Notes: generated from the letters alone by a model not told the origin. A stretch of 64,000 nt of DNA from Actinomadura sp. DC4 (GCF_030406325.1 NZ_JAUEQY010000006.1:124001-188000), one strand, 5' to 3'; shown: positions 1-9,778, counted from the stretch's first letter. Program-made: numbers and translations.

Positions 1-2023
1 CCTGGGACTCCTTGGAGCGCTTGTCGAGTGAGGCGAGGTAGGCGTTGTAGTCCGACAGCTCGTCGTCGGCCTGGGCGGCCTCGGCGCGGTCGGCGTTGCG
101 CTCCAGGCGGCGAGCCAGGCGGCGGTCCTCGGCGAACCACTGGAACACCATCGCGACCAGCACGATGAAGGTCGGGATCTCCCCGAACGCCCAGGCGATC
201 GAGCCGCCGGTGTGCTGGTCCGACAGGATCGAGGCGCCCCACGGGCGGCGCAGGGCGGTGTACCACCCGAGCGCCAGCGGCCTGCCGAGGTTCATCAGCG
301 CCAGGCCGAAGAACGCGTGGAACGGCATCGTCACGAACAGCAGGAGCATCCTGGCGAGGTACGGGAGCTTGCGCGGGGTCGGGTCGACGCCGATCAGCAC
401 CCAGAAGAACAGCGACCCGGCCACCAGGAAGTGCACGAGCATCACCAGATGCCCGACATGGGCGCGCATGAGGTAACCGAACAGCGGCGTGAAGTACACG
501 AGGTACGTGCTGCCGATGAAGATCACCGTGGCCGTGGCGGGGTGCCCGATGATCCGCATGGCCCGGCTGTGCAGAATGATCGTCAGCCATTCGCGCGGCC
601 CTCGGTCGCCGCGGATCGCGGCCGGTTTCAAGGCGCGCAGCGCGAGGGTCACCGGGGCGCCCAGCACGAGCAGGATCGGGCTCAGCATCGACAGCACCAT
701 GTGCTGGATCATGTGCGTGCTGAACAGCACCGGAGAGTAGGTCGCGACGCCGGTCATGGTGACGGCGACGATCGTGACCAGGCCGAGGGCCCAGGCGATC
801 GTACGGCCGACCGGCCAGGCGTCGCCCCGGCGGAGCAGGCGCGTGACCCCGGCGGCGTACAGGCCACCGAGCACGACGACCAGCACCGCGAAGAACAGGT
901 CGGGCCTCCACATCGTGGCCAGCCGGGCGAACGTGATCGGCGGCGGCATCGGGAAGCCGATCACCGAGGTGACCGGGTCCTCGTCGACGGTCGAGGCGGG
1001 CGGCGCGGTACGGGCCAGCGCGACGGCGACGCCGAGGGTGGCGGTCATCACGATGACCTCGACCCCGGCGAGCCGGACGAACGCCCACGGCGGCCGGATC
1101 ACCGCCCGCCGGGCGTACCCCTTGGGGCTGTGCGCCATGAGGGCCGGCAGCGTGCGCCCGCGGTGGAGGTAGCCGAAGATCCCCAAGATCGTGAACAGGG
1201 CCACCTTGACCAGGACCAGCCGGCCGTAGTCGGTGGTGTAGAGCAGGGACGGGTCGGGCAGGCGGGACACGACGTTCGCGGCGCCGCTGCCCCCGACCGC
1301 GATGTAGCACCAGAGCGCCATCCGGCTGAACCGCGCCGCCGCCACGCCGAGGTGGTCGCCGCCGTGCGCGGCGTGCCAGACGAGCAGCAGCAGGCCGCCG
1401 ACCCACGGGGCGAGCGCGGTGATGTGCATCGCGAGGGCGCTGATGGCCAGCTCGTGGTTGGGCGAGGCCGAGGAGTGCCCGGTGAGCGGGGGCGGCAGGA
1501 GGGCGATGATCGAGACGACGAGCAGCCCCGCCGCCGCGCCCGGTGTGGCCTCCGTACGGGCCAGCAACGCGATCATCGCCGCGATCAGCACGACGAACAT
1601 CAGCGCGGTGCCCTGCGGGAGCTGGCCGACGTAGCTCGACAGCTCGCCGCCGCTCACCACCCGGTCGGCCGGCACGCCGAGGATGTCGGAGACGGTGAAG
1701 ATCAGCGTGGCTCCGGCGCCGGCCGCCCAGACGGCGGCGATCCAGGAGGCGCCCCGGAGGTAGCGGACGGCCTGGGGGTCGAGCGTCCCGCGCGTGGTCG
1801 GCAGCAGCACCGCGGCGCCGAGGAGGACGCCGACGGTCAGCGTGCCGCCGGCCTCCATCGTGAAGCGCGCGACGGGCAGGCCCCAGCGGGTCAGGGTGCC
1901 GGCGTCGCCGAGACCGGGGATGACCTGCTCGCGCAGCGCGCCGCCGGCGAGGCCGGCGACGACCATGGCGGCGATGCCCGCGAGCGCGGCCGCCGCCGCG
2001 ATGTACAAGCCCTGCCTACGCAC
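1..2023 (-). CDS. CopD / CtaG bifunctional membrane protein (partial, 3' end outside window)
   Basis: Polytopic membrane protein; about 674 residues are visible and the reading frame stays open through the left edge, so the C-terminus is missing. The N-terminal half (roughly residues 1-300) is a run of hydrophobic helices of the copper-resistance CopD type. The C-terminal half has the caa3-type CtaG layout, with His- and Met-bearing helices such as FSTHMIQHMVLSM and HVGHLVMLVHFL that suit copper binding for cytochrome oxidase assembly. The fusion of both modules is common in actinobacteria. The start is the GTG giving VRRQGLYIAAAAA; the upstream ATG at 2051 meets a stop after 11 codons. Family assignment is firm; copper as substrate is from family knowledge. 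Confidence 0.85.
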   Translation of the reverse strand, partial: MRRQGLYIAAAAALAGIAAMVVAGLAGGALREQVIPGLGDAGTLTRWGLPVARFTMEAGGTLTVGVLLGAAVLLPTTRGTLDPQAVRYLRGASWIAAVWAAGAGATLIFTVSDILGVPADRVVSGGELSSYVGQLPQGTALMFVVLIAAMIALLARTEATPGAAAGLLVVSIIALLPPPLTGHSSASPNHELAISALAMHITALAPWVGGLLLLVWHAAHGGDHLGVAAARFSRMALWCYIAVGGSGAANVVSRLPDPSLLYTTDYGRLVLVKVALFTILGIFGYLHRGRTLPALMAHSPKGYARRAVIRPPWAFVRLAGVEVIVMTATLGVAVALARTAPPASTVDEDPVTSVIGFPMPPPITFARLATMWRPDLFFAVLVVVLGGLYAAGVTRLLRRGDAWPVGRTIAWALGLVTIVAVTMTGVATYSPVLFSTHMIQHMVLSMLSPILLVLGAPVTLALRALKPAAIRGDRGPREWLTIILHSRAMRIIGHPATATVIFIGSTYLVYFTPLFGYLMRAHVGHLVMLVHFLVAGSLFFWVLIGVDPTPRKLPYLARMLLLFVTMPFHAFFGLALMNLGRPLALGWYTALRRPWGASILSDQHTGGSIAWAFGEIPTFIVLVAMVFQWFAEDRRLARRLERNADRAEAAQADDELSDYNAYLASLDKRSKESQ

Positions 2024-2167
2024 GGGACACCGGCCGAGGAATGTTCGTCATGGAGGCGAGGATCGATCTCTCAGGAATGGGTGGGCACCACGGACGCTCC
2101 CACCTTATTAGCGACCTGGCAACGGCCTGTCAGGACCCGGCCGGGCGAGGAGTCGTGCGGGCGCGAC

Positions 2168-2187
2168 GGGCCCGTGAGCACGGGCCT
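2168..2187. terminator. Short GC-rich hairpin after the XRE-TPR gene
   Basis: GGGCCCGT and ACGGGCCT can pair around a GAGC loop immediately after the stop of the minus-strand XRE-TPR regulator. There is no T-run. It is a plausible simple terminator between two same-strand genes. Confidence 0.35.
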
Positions 2188-3485
2188 CACAGCCCGGCAC
2201 AGCTCAGGGCGTGGCGATAGGCCTCCGCCCGGTGCTCGTCGTCACCGGTCTCGGACAGGAGCTCGGCCAGGTTGAACCAGCCCTCCGCTACCTCGCGCGA
2301 CGGCTCCATCTGCTGCAGGCACGTCATCGCCTGGCCCAGCACGTCGGCGGCGTCCTCCTCCCGGCCGAGCCGGATGCGGGCCTCCCCCAGCACGATGAGG
2401 GCGCCGGCCGTCGCCGGGCGCGGCTCGGGGCCGAGCATCTTCAGGGCCTCGTCGGCGCGGTCGGCGGCCTTGCGCGGCTGGCCCATCGCCAGCTCGGCCC
2501 GCGCGAGCTCGGTCAGGCAGCGGGCGATGTCGATGCCGCCGGCCGCCGTCGCCGTCATCTCACGCGTGGCGCGCTGCAGCTCGTCGCGGGCGCGTTCGGC
2601 CTCGTCCGGGCGGGCCAGCAGCATCAGCGTGCCGTACTCCCCGCGCAGGCGGCTGAGGTTGCGCAGGTCGGCGGCCTCGCCCAGCAGGGCCAGGGCGCGC
2701 TCCCCGTACGCCACCGCCTTCTCGAAGTCGGCCTGGTAGCGCGCGACGATCGCGGCCTCCCAGTAGGCGGCCATGCGCGCGACCGAGCTGCCCATCGCGT
2801 CCGCGTGCTCGATCAGGCGGTCGGCGAGCTGGCCGCCGCTGACGAGGTCGCCGCGCTCGAGGTAGGCCCCGACCAGCGTCGCGCCGAGCTTGACGGTCTC
2901 GTCGCTCCACGGGCCCGCCTTGGCGGTCACCCGGGCGAAGGCACCCTCGGCCACCGCCACGCTGCGGGCGGCGTCGCCCTTCTCCCGGTGGCAGCGGGAC
3001 ATGGCGATGTTGAGCCGGATCCACTCCTCGGTGTCGTAGTCGGGCGAGAGCACGGCGGTCAGCGCGGCGAACTCGTGCAGCGCCTCCTCCAGCTCGCCCG
3101 TCGCCTCCAGCGCGAGCGCGTGGCCCCAGCGTGCCCGGCGCGCGTACTCCGGCAGGGAGGCCAGGTCCGGGTCGGCCAGCAGCTCGGTGAGCCGGTCGCG
3201 CGCCTCGGCGGCCTCGCCGTTCTGCAGCGCGATCTCGGCGTACTCCAGGGTCACCCGCATCCGGTCCTGGGCGTCCTCGTCGATGCCGCTTGACAGATAT
3301 GAGGCCGAACAGCCGAGTTTACGGGCGAGTAGGCGAACGACATCGGGCGTGGGGATGCGCTTACCGCTCTCGATGAGGGAAACGTAGCTATCGGACAGCT
3401 CGGGGAGGGCCAACTGCGCCTGTGAGAGGCCTCGGCGAATCCGCGTCGACCGGATTCGATGACCTAGTGATCCTTGACTGTCCAC
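2187..3485 (-). CDS. XRE-family regulator with TPR sensor domain
   Basis: Protein of 432 residues. Residues 8-63 form an XRE helix-turn-helix (LSQAQLA, SYVSLIESGKR). The remainder is Ala/Leu/Arg-rich helical repeats typical of TPR modules. HTH plus C-terminal TPR is the layout of peptide-responsive regulators (RRNPP group) and of several actinobacterial XRE regulators. The GTG start lacks a good Shine-Dalgarno, and a TATAAATT-like box lies just upstream, so the mRNA may be nearly leaderless. It is divergent from a 45-residue secreted peptide with only 44 bp between the starts, which suggests a regulator-peptide pair. The DNA target and ligand are inference. Confidence 0.85.
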   Translation of the reverse strand: MDSQGSLGHRIRSTRIRRGLSQAQLALPELSDSYVSLIESGKRIPTPDVVRLLARKLGCSASYLSSGIDEDAQDRMRVTLEYAEIALQNGEAAEARDRLTELLADPDLASLPEYARRARWGHALALEATGELEEALHEFAALTAVLSPDYDTEEWIRLNIAMSRCHREKGDAARSVAVAEGAFARVTAKAGPWSDETVKLGATLVGAYLERGDLVSGGQLADRLIEHADAMGSSVARMAAYWEAAIVARYQADFEKAVAYGERALALLGEAADLRNLSRLRGEYGTLMLLARPDEAERARDELQRATREMTATAAGGIDIARCLTELARAELAMGQPRKAADRADEALKMLGPEPRPATAGALIVLGEARIRLGREEDAADVLGQAMTCLQQMEPSREVAEGWFNLAELLSETGDDEHRAEAYRHALSCAGL

Positions 3486-3529
3486 ATTGACCCGCTTTTA
3501 CTCGAATTTATAGACGGAGAGGTACGCGC
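3486..3529. promoter_or_regulatory. 44-bp divergent intergenic region between regulator and peptide gene
   Basis: A short AT-rich stretch separates the two divergent start codons. It contains TATAAATT-like and TATAGA-like hexamers and, next to the peptide ATG, GGAGAGG. There is too little space for two independent full promoters, so transcription of one gene must start inside or very close to the other, which favours autoregulation by the XRE protein. Confidence 0.45.
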
Positions 3530-3667
3530 ATGAACGGACTCAAGCGAGTCGCGAGCACGCTCGTGGTGGTGACCGGTATTTCGATCGGTGCCTGGACCGC
3601 CCCCGCGATCGCCGCCGTCACCAGCGACGGACACCCCCGCTCACCCGAAGTGTTCCACTGCTGCTGA
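3530..3667 (+). CDS. 45-residue secreted peptide with C-terminal Cys-Cys
   Basis: A 45-codon gene with a strong ribosome-binding site (GGAGAGG, 7 nt from ATG). The product begins MNGLKRVAST, continues as a hydrophobic segment (LVVVTGISIGAW) and ends the signal sequence with an Ala-rich stretch (TAPAIAA), a good signal peptidase I site near residue 29. The predicted exported part is about 16 residues and ends in HCC. It is not in any family I recognise. Its position, divergent from an HTH-TPR regulator, suggests a signalling peptide precursor; that role is inferred from layout only. It could also be an unrelated small secreted protein. Confidence 0.6.
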   Translation: MNGLKRVASTLVVVTGISIGAWTAPAIAAVTSDGHPRSPEVFHCC

Positions 3668-3908
3668 CGTCCTTCTCGTCAAAAGGATAGTTTTCTCCGG
3701 CTTCTTCCAGAAGCACCTTCGGAAAGATGACGGAGACGCGCGCCTGTGCGGCCGGACGCCGGGCCCCGTAGCGGAACCACCAAACCGACCATATCGGGAG
3801 ATCTCACCAAAGAGCGCCGGGTGATTCGTGAGATCGTCCCTGTTCCTTTCTCCGCGGCGCCTGCTCTACTGCCCTGGAGACCGGGTAGGGGATGAGGAGG
3901 TGGATGTC

Positions 3909-6212
3909 GTGACGAAACAGCACGATCCGCGCGCCAGGGAGGGCGCGCCGGTCACCGGGCGCTCATTCACGGGCGGCGTCGGTGAGAGTGCCGCGCGCCC
4001 GGACGGGGTGCTCAAGGTACGGGGGGCGTTCGCCTATTCGTCGGACCTGTGGATGGACGGCATGCTGTGGGGCGCCACGCTCCGCAGCCCGCACCCCAGC
4101 GCCGACATCCGCGGCATCGACATCACCGAGGCGGTCAAACTGCCCGGCGTGTTCGCCGTCCTCACCCATGAGGACGTCCCGGGCGCCCGTCACTACGGCC
4201 TGGACCTGAAGGACCAGCCCGTGCTCGCCATCGACCGGGTCCGCTACCAGGGCGAGGCGGTGGCCATCGTCGCCGCCGACCACCCGGAGACCGCACGCCG
4301 GGCCTGCGACCTCATCACGGTCGACTACGCCGTACGCGAGCCGGTGACCGACGCGCGGGCCGCCGCCCTGGACCCCGCCTGCCCGAAGGTCCAAGAGCGC
4401 GGCAACGTCGTACGCCACCAGCCGGTCCGTACGGGTGAGGTCTTCACCGCCGACGTGGTCGTCACGGGCGACTACGAGGTCGGCATGCAGGACCAGGCCT
4501 TCCTCGGCCCCGAGTCCGGCCTCGCCGTGCCGGCCGAGGACGGCGGCGTCGACCTGTTCGTCGCCACCCAGTGGCTGCACGTCGACCAGGAGCAGATCGC
4601 CCCCGTCCTGGGGCTCCCCCAGGACAAGGTGCGGCTGACCCTGTCCGGCGTGGGCGGCGCGTTCGGCGCCCGTGAGGACCTGTCCATGCAGATCCACGCC
4701 TGCCTGCTCGCGCTGCGCACCGCCCGGCCGGTCAAGATCGTCTATGGCCGGGAGGAGTCGTTCTCCGGTCACGTGCACCGGCACCCGGCCACCCTCCGCT
4801 ACGAGCACGGTGCCGACCGGGACGGGCGCCTCGTCTACGTCAAGGCCGAGATCATCCTGGACGGCGGCGCGTACTGCTCCTCGACGCCCGCGGTGGTCGG
4901 CAACGCCGCCTCCCTCGGCGCCGGCCCGTACGACGTGCCGAACGTCGCGGTCGACGCCTACGGCGTCTACACCAACAACCCGCCCTGCGGCGCGATGCGC
5001 GGTTTCGGCGCCGTGCAGGCGTGCTTCGCCTACGAGTCTCAGATGGACCGGCTCGCCGAGGCGTGCGGGCTGGACCCGATCGAGATCCGCGTGCGCAACG
5101 CGCTGTCGGAGGGGTCGCTGCTGCCCACCGGGCAGGTCGTCGACATGCCCGCGCCCCTCACCGACATGCTGCGCCGCGCCGAGGCGTTCCCGATGCCCGG
5201 CCCCGCCGACACCCGCGACGTGCGCAACCTGCCCGGCGGCGTGGCCAACACCACGCACGGCGAGGGCGTCAGGCGCGGCGTGGGGTACGGCATCGGCATC
5301 AAGAACATCTGCTACTCCGAGGGCTTCGACGACCTGTCCACCGCCCGGGTACGCCTGGAGGTGTCGGGTGGCGAGGTCACCGCGCTGGTGCACACCGCCG
5401 CCGCCGAGGTCGGGCAGGGCCTGGTCACGCTGCAGGCGCAGATCGCCCGCACCGAGCTCGGCGTCGAGCTGGTCACGGTCGCGCCGGCCGACACGACGGT
5501 GGGCTCGGCGGGCTCCTCCAGCGCCTCCCGGCAGTCGTACATGACCGGCGGCGCGGTCCGCACCGCGTGCGAGGCCGTACGGGAGCGGGTGCTCCGCCTC
5601 GCCGGGATGCCCGGCGGGGCCCTCGTCGGCGGCCACGTCGTCTCCGGCGGCGTCTCGATCCCGCTCGCCGAGGTGCTCGGCGACCGGGCGGTCGAGGAGA
5701 CGCGGGAGTTCCACCACCGGCCGACGAGCCCCCTGGACCCGGTGACCGGCCAGGGCGACTCGCACACGCAGTTCGCCTTCTGCGTGCACCGGGCCGTCGT
5801 CGACGTGGACGTCGAACTCGGGCTCGTGAAGGTGGTCGAGCTGGCCGCCGTGCAGGACGTCGGCCGGATCCTCAACCCGATCGCGCTGGAGGGCCAGATC
5901 CACGGCGGGACCGCGCAGGGCCTCGGCCTGGCGCTGATGGAGGAGATCCAGGTACGGGACGGGCTGATCCGCAACCCGTCGTTCACCGACTACCTCATCC
6001 CCACGATCCTCGACATGCCGCCGATGAACCTGGAGATCCTGGAGAACCCGGACCCGTTCGCCCCGTACGGGCTGCGCGGCGCGGGCGAGCCGCCCACGCT
6101 GTCCTCCACCCCGGCGATCGTGGCCGCGGTCCGCGACGCCTGCGGGGCCGAGCTGATGCGGGTGCCCGTGCGCCCGGAGGACATCCTCGCCAGGGCCGGG
6201 GTTCCGGCCTGA
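3909..6212 (+). CDS. Xanthine dehydrogenase-family molybdopterin-binding subunit
   Basis: Large catalytic subunit (767 residues) of a molybdenum hydroxylase of the xanthine dehydrogenase/PucD type. It oxidises purines or other N-heterocycles or aldehydes. Diagnostic segments are GVGGAFGARE, CGAMRGFGAV and the C-terminal GAGEPPTLSS, which carries the catalytic Glu. The chosen GTG has GAGGAGG eight bases upstream; an earlier in-frame GTG at 3828 would add 27 unconserved residues. No FAD subunit or 2Fe-2S subunit lies beside it, so its electron-transfer partners must be encoded elsewhere. The substrate cannot be told from sequence. Confidence 0.85.
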   Translation: MTKQHDPRAREGAPVTGRSFTGGVGESAARPDGVLKVRGAFAYSSDLWMDGMLWGATLRSPHPSADIRGIDITEAVKLPGVFAVLTHEDVPGARHYGLDLKDQPVLAIDRVRYQGEAVAIVAADHPETARRACDLITVDYAVREPVTDARAAALDPACPKVQERGNVVRHQPVRTGEVFTADVVVTGDYEVGMQDQAFLGPESGLAVPAEDGGVDLFVATQWLHVDQEQIAPVLGLPQDKVRLTLSGVGGAFGAREDLSMQIHACLLALRTARPVKIVYGREESFSGHVHRHPATLRYEHGADRDGRLVYVKAEIILDGGAYCSSTPAVVGNAASLGAGPYDVPNVAVDAYGVYTNNPPCGAMRGFGAVQACFAYESQMDRLAEACGLDPIEIRVRNALSEGSLLPTGQVVDMPAPLTDMLRRAEAFPMPGPADTRDVRNLPGGVANTTHGEGVRRGVGYGIGIKNICYSEGFDDLSTARVRLEVSGGEVTALVHTAAAEVGQGLVTLQAQIARTELGVELVTVAPADTTVGSAGSSSASRQSYMTGGAVRTACEAVRERVLRLAGMPGGALVGGHVVSGGVSIPLAEVLGDRAVEETREFHHRPTSPLDPVTGQGDSHTQFAFCVHRAVVDVDVELGLVKVVELAAVQDVGRILNPIALEGQIHGGTAQGLGLALMEEIQVRDGLIRNPSFTDYLIPTILDMPPMNLEILENPDPFAPYGLRGAGEPPTLSSTPAIVAAVRDACGAELMRVPVRPEDILARAGVPA

Positions 6213-6290
6213 CGCGTCTCCCCGTCGCGGGACGACGGGGGACTCGCCTACTCTGCTCCGCATCGAGGCATGATCGATCGGAGGCCCGCA

Positions 6291-6911
6291 GTGCTCGTAC
6301 ACCCCTGGGATTCGGCCGAGGACACGGAGTGGCGGACCTGGCTCGCCGAACGCGACTTCGGCCAGCTCATCGCCGGCGGGAGCGGACGCGACGTGCCCGT
6401 CGTCGTGCCCACCCACTTCGTCTTCGACGGAGAGCGGACGGTCTGGCTGCACCTGGCCCGGCCCAACCCGGTCTGGGAGCCCCTGAAGGAGCATCCGCGC
6501 GCGCTGCTGACCGTGATCGACGACTACACCTACATCCGCGCGGAGTGGAACGCGAACCCCGGCACCCCGGTAGATCGCGGTACGCCGACGTCGTACTACG
6601 CGACCGTGCAGCTCGTCTGCGACGTCCGCGTGGTCGACGACGCGGCGGAGAAGGCCGCGATCCTCGACCGGCAGCTCGGCCACTTCGAGCCGGGCTCCGG
6701 GCGGCTTCCGGTCTCGCCGGACGAGGACCCGGACCGGCGGCAGCTGCCCGGCATCCGCGGAATCGAGCTCACCGTGACCGAGGTACGGGCCAAGTTCAAG
6801 TACGGCGGCAACAAGGACGCCGCCCACGTACGGGAGATCGCCGACCGGCTGGAGGAGCGCGGCAGCAGGGCCGACATCGCCGCCCGCGACCACGCGCTCC
6901 GCCGCCTGTAG
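6291..6911 (+). CDS. FMN-binding PaiB-type protein
   Basis: About 206 residues of the PaiB (FMN-binding negative transcriptional regulator) family, split-barrel flavin fold. Family-like segments are VPTHFVFDGERTVWLHLAR and the following PRALLTVIDDYTYI. The GTG at 6291 is chosen because GGAGG sits six bases upstream; an ATG at 6270 would add seven residues. It follows the molybdenum hydroxylase on the same strand with an 80-bp gap. The family was named for repression in Bacillus, but many members probably act as flavoproteins; a regulatory role here is not shown. Confidence 0.75.
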   Translation: MLVHPWDSAEDTEWRTWLAERDFGQLIAGGSGRDVPVVVPTHFVFDGERTVWLHLARPNPVWEPLKEHPRALLTVIDDYTYIRAEWNANPGTPVDRGTPTSYYATVQLVCDVRVVDDAAEKAAILDRQLGHFEPGSGRLPVSPDEDPDRRQLPGIRGIELTVTEVRAKFKYGGNKDAAHVREIADRLEERGSRADIAARDHALRRL

Positions 6912-6991
6912 ATACTGTTGGGACCGGTGAGCCGGGAAGTCTGGTCGGCACTGTCCTTCGTGACCCTTCAGATGAGGGAAGAGGCCGTGCC

Positions 6992-8461
6992 GTGACCGAC
7001 GTGGAGCCCTTCGGCCGCGCACTCCTGCTGATCGCACTGATCGGCACACTCGCCGTGCTCTCCAACCGGTTCGGCGAGCGCCTGCGCGTCCCGGCTCCCG
7101 CGATCTTCCTGGTCGGCGCCGCGGCCGCCTCCGACATCTGGCCCGGGCTGGGCGCCCTGCAGATCCCGCTGGTGGAGAAGGTCGTCACCGTGGCGCTCGT
7201 GGTGATCCTCTTCGACGGCGGCATGCACATCGGGCGGCGCCGGTTCCGGGAGGCGGCCGCCGCCACGGTCTGGGTGGGCGTGGCGGGCACGCTCGTCACC
7301 GCCGTGGCCCTGGCGCTCCTGGCGCACTACGCGTTCGGCCTCGAGTGGCGCATGGCGATGCTGCTCGGAACCGCGCTCGCCCCCACCGACCCGGCCGTGG
7401 TCTTCTCCGTGCTCGGCCGGCGCGAGATCACCGGGCGCACCGGCACGCTGCTGGAGGGCGAGTCGGGCGCCAATGACCCGGTCGGCATCGCGCTGATGGT
7501 GGCTCTGCTGAGCGCGGGCGGTGCGGGTCTCTCCGCCGTCGGGCAGGTCACGCTGGAGTTCCTCCAGCAGATGGCCATCGGGGCGGCGGTCGGCGTCGCG
7601 GGCGGCCTGGCGCTGCTGGCGTTCATGCGGCGGGTCCCGCTGCCCAGCGCGGGCCTGTACGCCCTGCGGGTCCTGTTCGGCGCCCTGGTGATCTACGGGC
7701 TGGGGACCGCCGCGCACGGTTCGGGCTTCCTCGCGGTCTTCACGGCCGGCATCGTGCTCGGCGACGAGCGCGCGCCGTACAAGCGGGAGATCGAGCGGTT
7801 CCACTCGGCGCTGGCCAGCCTCGGGGAGATCGTGGCGTTCACCCTGCTCGGCCTGACGATCAGCCTCCACGACCTGGCGAAGGGCGGAGCGTGGTGGATC
7901 GGGCTGGTGCTGGCGGTCGCGCTGGCCTTCGTGATCCGGCCGGTGTTCGCCGGGCTCGTGCTGTGGCCGGTACGGCTGCGGCGCGGCGAGCGGGTCTTCG
8001 TGCTCTGGACCGGGCTGAAGGGCGCGGTGCCGATCCTGCTCGGGACCTTCATCCTGCAGGATGGCCTGAAGGACGCCCACCGGGCGTACGAGATCATCTT
8101 CGTGGTCGTGGCGTTCTCGGTGATCGTGCAGGGCGGCTTGGTGCCGACGCTGGCCCATCGGCTGGGCGTCCCGCTGCGCACCGTCGATCCCGAGCCGTGG
8201 AGCCTGGGCGTGCGGTTCCAGGAGGAGCCGGAGGGCCTGCACCGCTACCAGGTCGTGGCCGGCTCCCCCGCCGACGGCGCCACGGTGGACGACCTGCCCT
8301 GCGGCGAGGACGCCTGGGTCAGCTTCGTCATCCGCGAGGGACGGCTGGTCACGGTGCGCGGCGGCACCGAGCTGCGGGCGGGCGACGAGGTCCTCGTCCT
8401 GGCCGACGACGCGTCACGGCTGGCGGACCTGTTCAAGTCCGGCGAATCCCCCGAAGACTGA
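6992..8461 (+). CDS. Potassium/proton antiporter (CPA1, TrkA-C domain)
   Basis: A 489-residue protein with about 12 hydrophobic helices of the CPA1 Na+(K+)/H+ exchanger family, including the conserved region APTDPAVVF and EGESGANDPVGIALM, where the Asp residues bind cations. After the membrane part (about residue 385) comes a cytosolic TrkA-C module (GATVDDLP, LRAGDEVLVLAD) as in CvrA/YcgO-type K+/H+ antiporters. GTG start with a purine-rich GAGGGAAGAGG upstream. Likely role is K+ or Na+ extrusion and pH balance, regulated by a ligand of the TrkA-C domain. Confidence 0.88.
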   Translation: MTDVEPFGRALLLIALIGTLAVLSNRFGERLRVPAPAIFLVGAAAASDIWPGLGALQIPLVEKVVTVALVVILFDGGMHIGRRRFREAAAATVWVGVAGTLVTAVALALLAHYAFGLEWRMAMLLGTALAPTDPAVVFSVLGRREITGRTGTLLEGESGANDPVGIALMVALLSAGGAGLSAVGQVTLEFLQQMAIGAAVGVAGGLALLAFMRRVPLPSAGLYALRVLFGALVIYGLGTAAHGSGFLAVFTAGIVLGDERAPYKREIERFHSALASLGEIVAFTLLGLTISLHDLAKGGAWWIGLVLAVALAFVIRPVFAGLVLWPVRLRRGERVFVLWTGLKGAVPILLGTFILQDGLKDAHRAYEIIFVVVAFSVIVQGGLVPTLAHRLGVPLRTVDPEPWSLGVRFQEEPEGLHRYQVVAGSPADGATVDDLPCGEDAWVSFVIREGRLVTVRGGTELRAGDEVLVLADDASRLADLFKSGESPED

Positions 8462-8561
8462 CACTGTGTCAGCATCCTTTGAGGTAGCAATACATACTGA
8501 CCATCGCGGCCCTGGGCCTCCACGCCTCACCCTGAGAGAGGAGCACAAACATGGAGGCATT

Positions 8562-9677
8562 GTGAAGATCGGCGTACCTCGCGAGATAAAGAACAACGAA
8601 TACCGGGTCGCGATGACGCCCGCCGGTGCGCACGAGCTGGTGCGGCACGGCCACGAGGTGTTCGTCGAGCGGCAGGCGGGCGCGGGCTCGTCCATCCCTG
8701 ACGAGGACTACATCGGCGCCGGCGCCAAGATCCTTGAGACCGCCGACGACGTGTGGGCCACGGGTGAGCTGATCCTGAAGGTCAAGGAGCCGATCGAGCC
8801 CGAGTACACGCGGATGCGCAAGGGCCAGACGCTCTTCACCTACCTCCACCTCGCCGCCTCGCGCGCCTGCACCCAGGCGCTGCTCGACTCCGGCGTGACC
8901 TCGATCGCGTACGAGACCGTGCAGCTGCCGAACCGGTCGCTGCCGCTGCTGGCCCCCATGTCCGAGGTGGCCGGGCGCCTCGCTCCGCAGGTCGGCGCGT
9001 ACAACATGATGCGGTCCAACGGCGGGCGCGGCGTGCTGCCCGGCGGCGTGCCGGGAGTGGCGCCGGCCAAGGTCGTCGTCATCGGCGGCGGGGTGTCCGG
9101 TCTCAACGCCGCGCAGATCGCCGTCGGCATGGGCGCCGACGTCTCGATCATGGACGTCAGCATCGACCGGCTCCGCCACATCGACTCGATCTACCAGGGC
9201 CGGCTGAAGACCCTGATGTCCAGCACGTACGCCATCGAGCAGGCCGTGCTGGAGGCCGACCTCGTCATCGGCGCGGTGCTGATCCCCGGCGCCAAGGCGC
9301 CCAAGCTCGTCTCGAACGACCTGGTGGCGCGGATGAAGCCGGGCTCCGTGCTCGTCGACATCGCCATCGACCAGGGCGGCTGCTTCGAGGACTCCCGCCC
9401 GACCACGCACGACGAACCCACCTACAGGGTCCACGACTCGGTGTTCTACTGCGTCGCGAACATGCCGGGCTCGGTGCCGAACACCTCGACGTACGCGCTG
9501 ACCAACGTCACGCTGCCGTACGCCATCGCGCTCGCCGGCAAGGGCTGGCGATCCGCCGTCACCGACGACCACGCCCTGGCGCTCGGCCTCAGCACGCACG
9601 AGGGCCGGCTCACGAGCTTCCCCGTCGCCGAGGCGCACGGGCTCGACCACGTGGAGCTCGACGAGCTTCTCGTCTGA
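8562..9677 (+). CDS. ald: Alanine dehydrogenase
   Basis: A 371-residue NAD-dependent L-alanine dehydrogenase, the usual length. The N-terminus [19 protein letters not shown] and the Rossmann motif [18 protein letters not shown] are typical. EXP-like loops such as SMMSEVAGR-type region (here [16 protein letters not shown]) support the assignment. The GTG has GGAGG four bases upstream; the ATG at 8551 leads to a stop after four codons. It catalyses reversible deamination of alanine to pyruvate and ammonium. Confidence 0.95.
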   Translation: MKIGVPREIKNNEYRVAMTPAGAHELVRHGHEVFVERQAGAGSSIPDEDYIGAGAKILETADDVWATGELILKVKEPIEPEYTRMRKGQTLFTYLHLAASRACTQALLDSGVTSIAYETVQLPNRSLPLLAPMSEVAGRLAPQVGAYNMMRSNGGRGVLPGGVPGVAPAKVVVIGGGVSGLNAAQIAVGMGADVSIMDVSIDRLRHIDSIYQGRLKTLMSSTYAIEQAVLEADLVIGAVLIPGAKAPKLVSNDLVARMKPGSVLVDIAIDQGGCFEDSRPTTHDEPTYRVHDSVFYCVANMPGSVPNTSTYALTNVTLPYAIALAGKGWRSAVTDDHALALGLSTHEGRLTSFPVAEAHGLDHVELDELLV

Positions 9678-9778
9678 GCCTCACCCGGGGTTCACGCGCG
9701 GCTCACCAGGCACTGATCGATGATCTCTGATATCAAGGCTGGAAGGTGACACCCCCACACCGACCAGCGAGGATGCCG

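Noticed and set aside
212-2275. Long plus-strand open frame over the CopD/CtaG gene
   Set aside because: It is the complementary-frame shadow of the minus-strand membrane protein; its His/Arg/Gln-rich product has no domain character.
3668-3908. Molybdenum-cofactor riboswitch before the molybdenum hydroxylase gene
   Set aside because: The leader is long enough, but I saw no convincing conserved stem pattern; it would need a covariance search.
3963-7049. 1028-residue minus-strand open frame
   Set aside because: It runs antisense to the molybdenum hydroxylase and PaiB genes, crosses their boundaries and reads as low-complexity Arg/Gly/Val.
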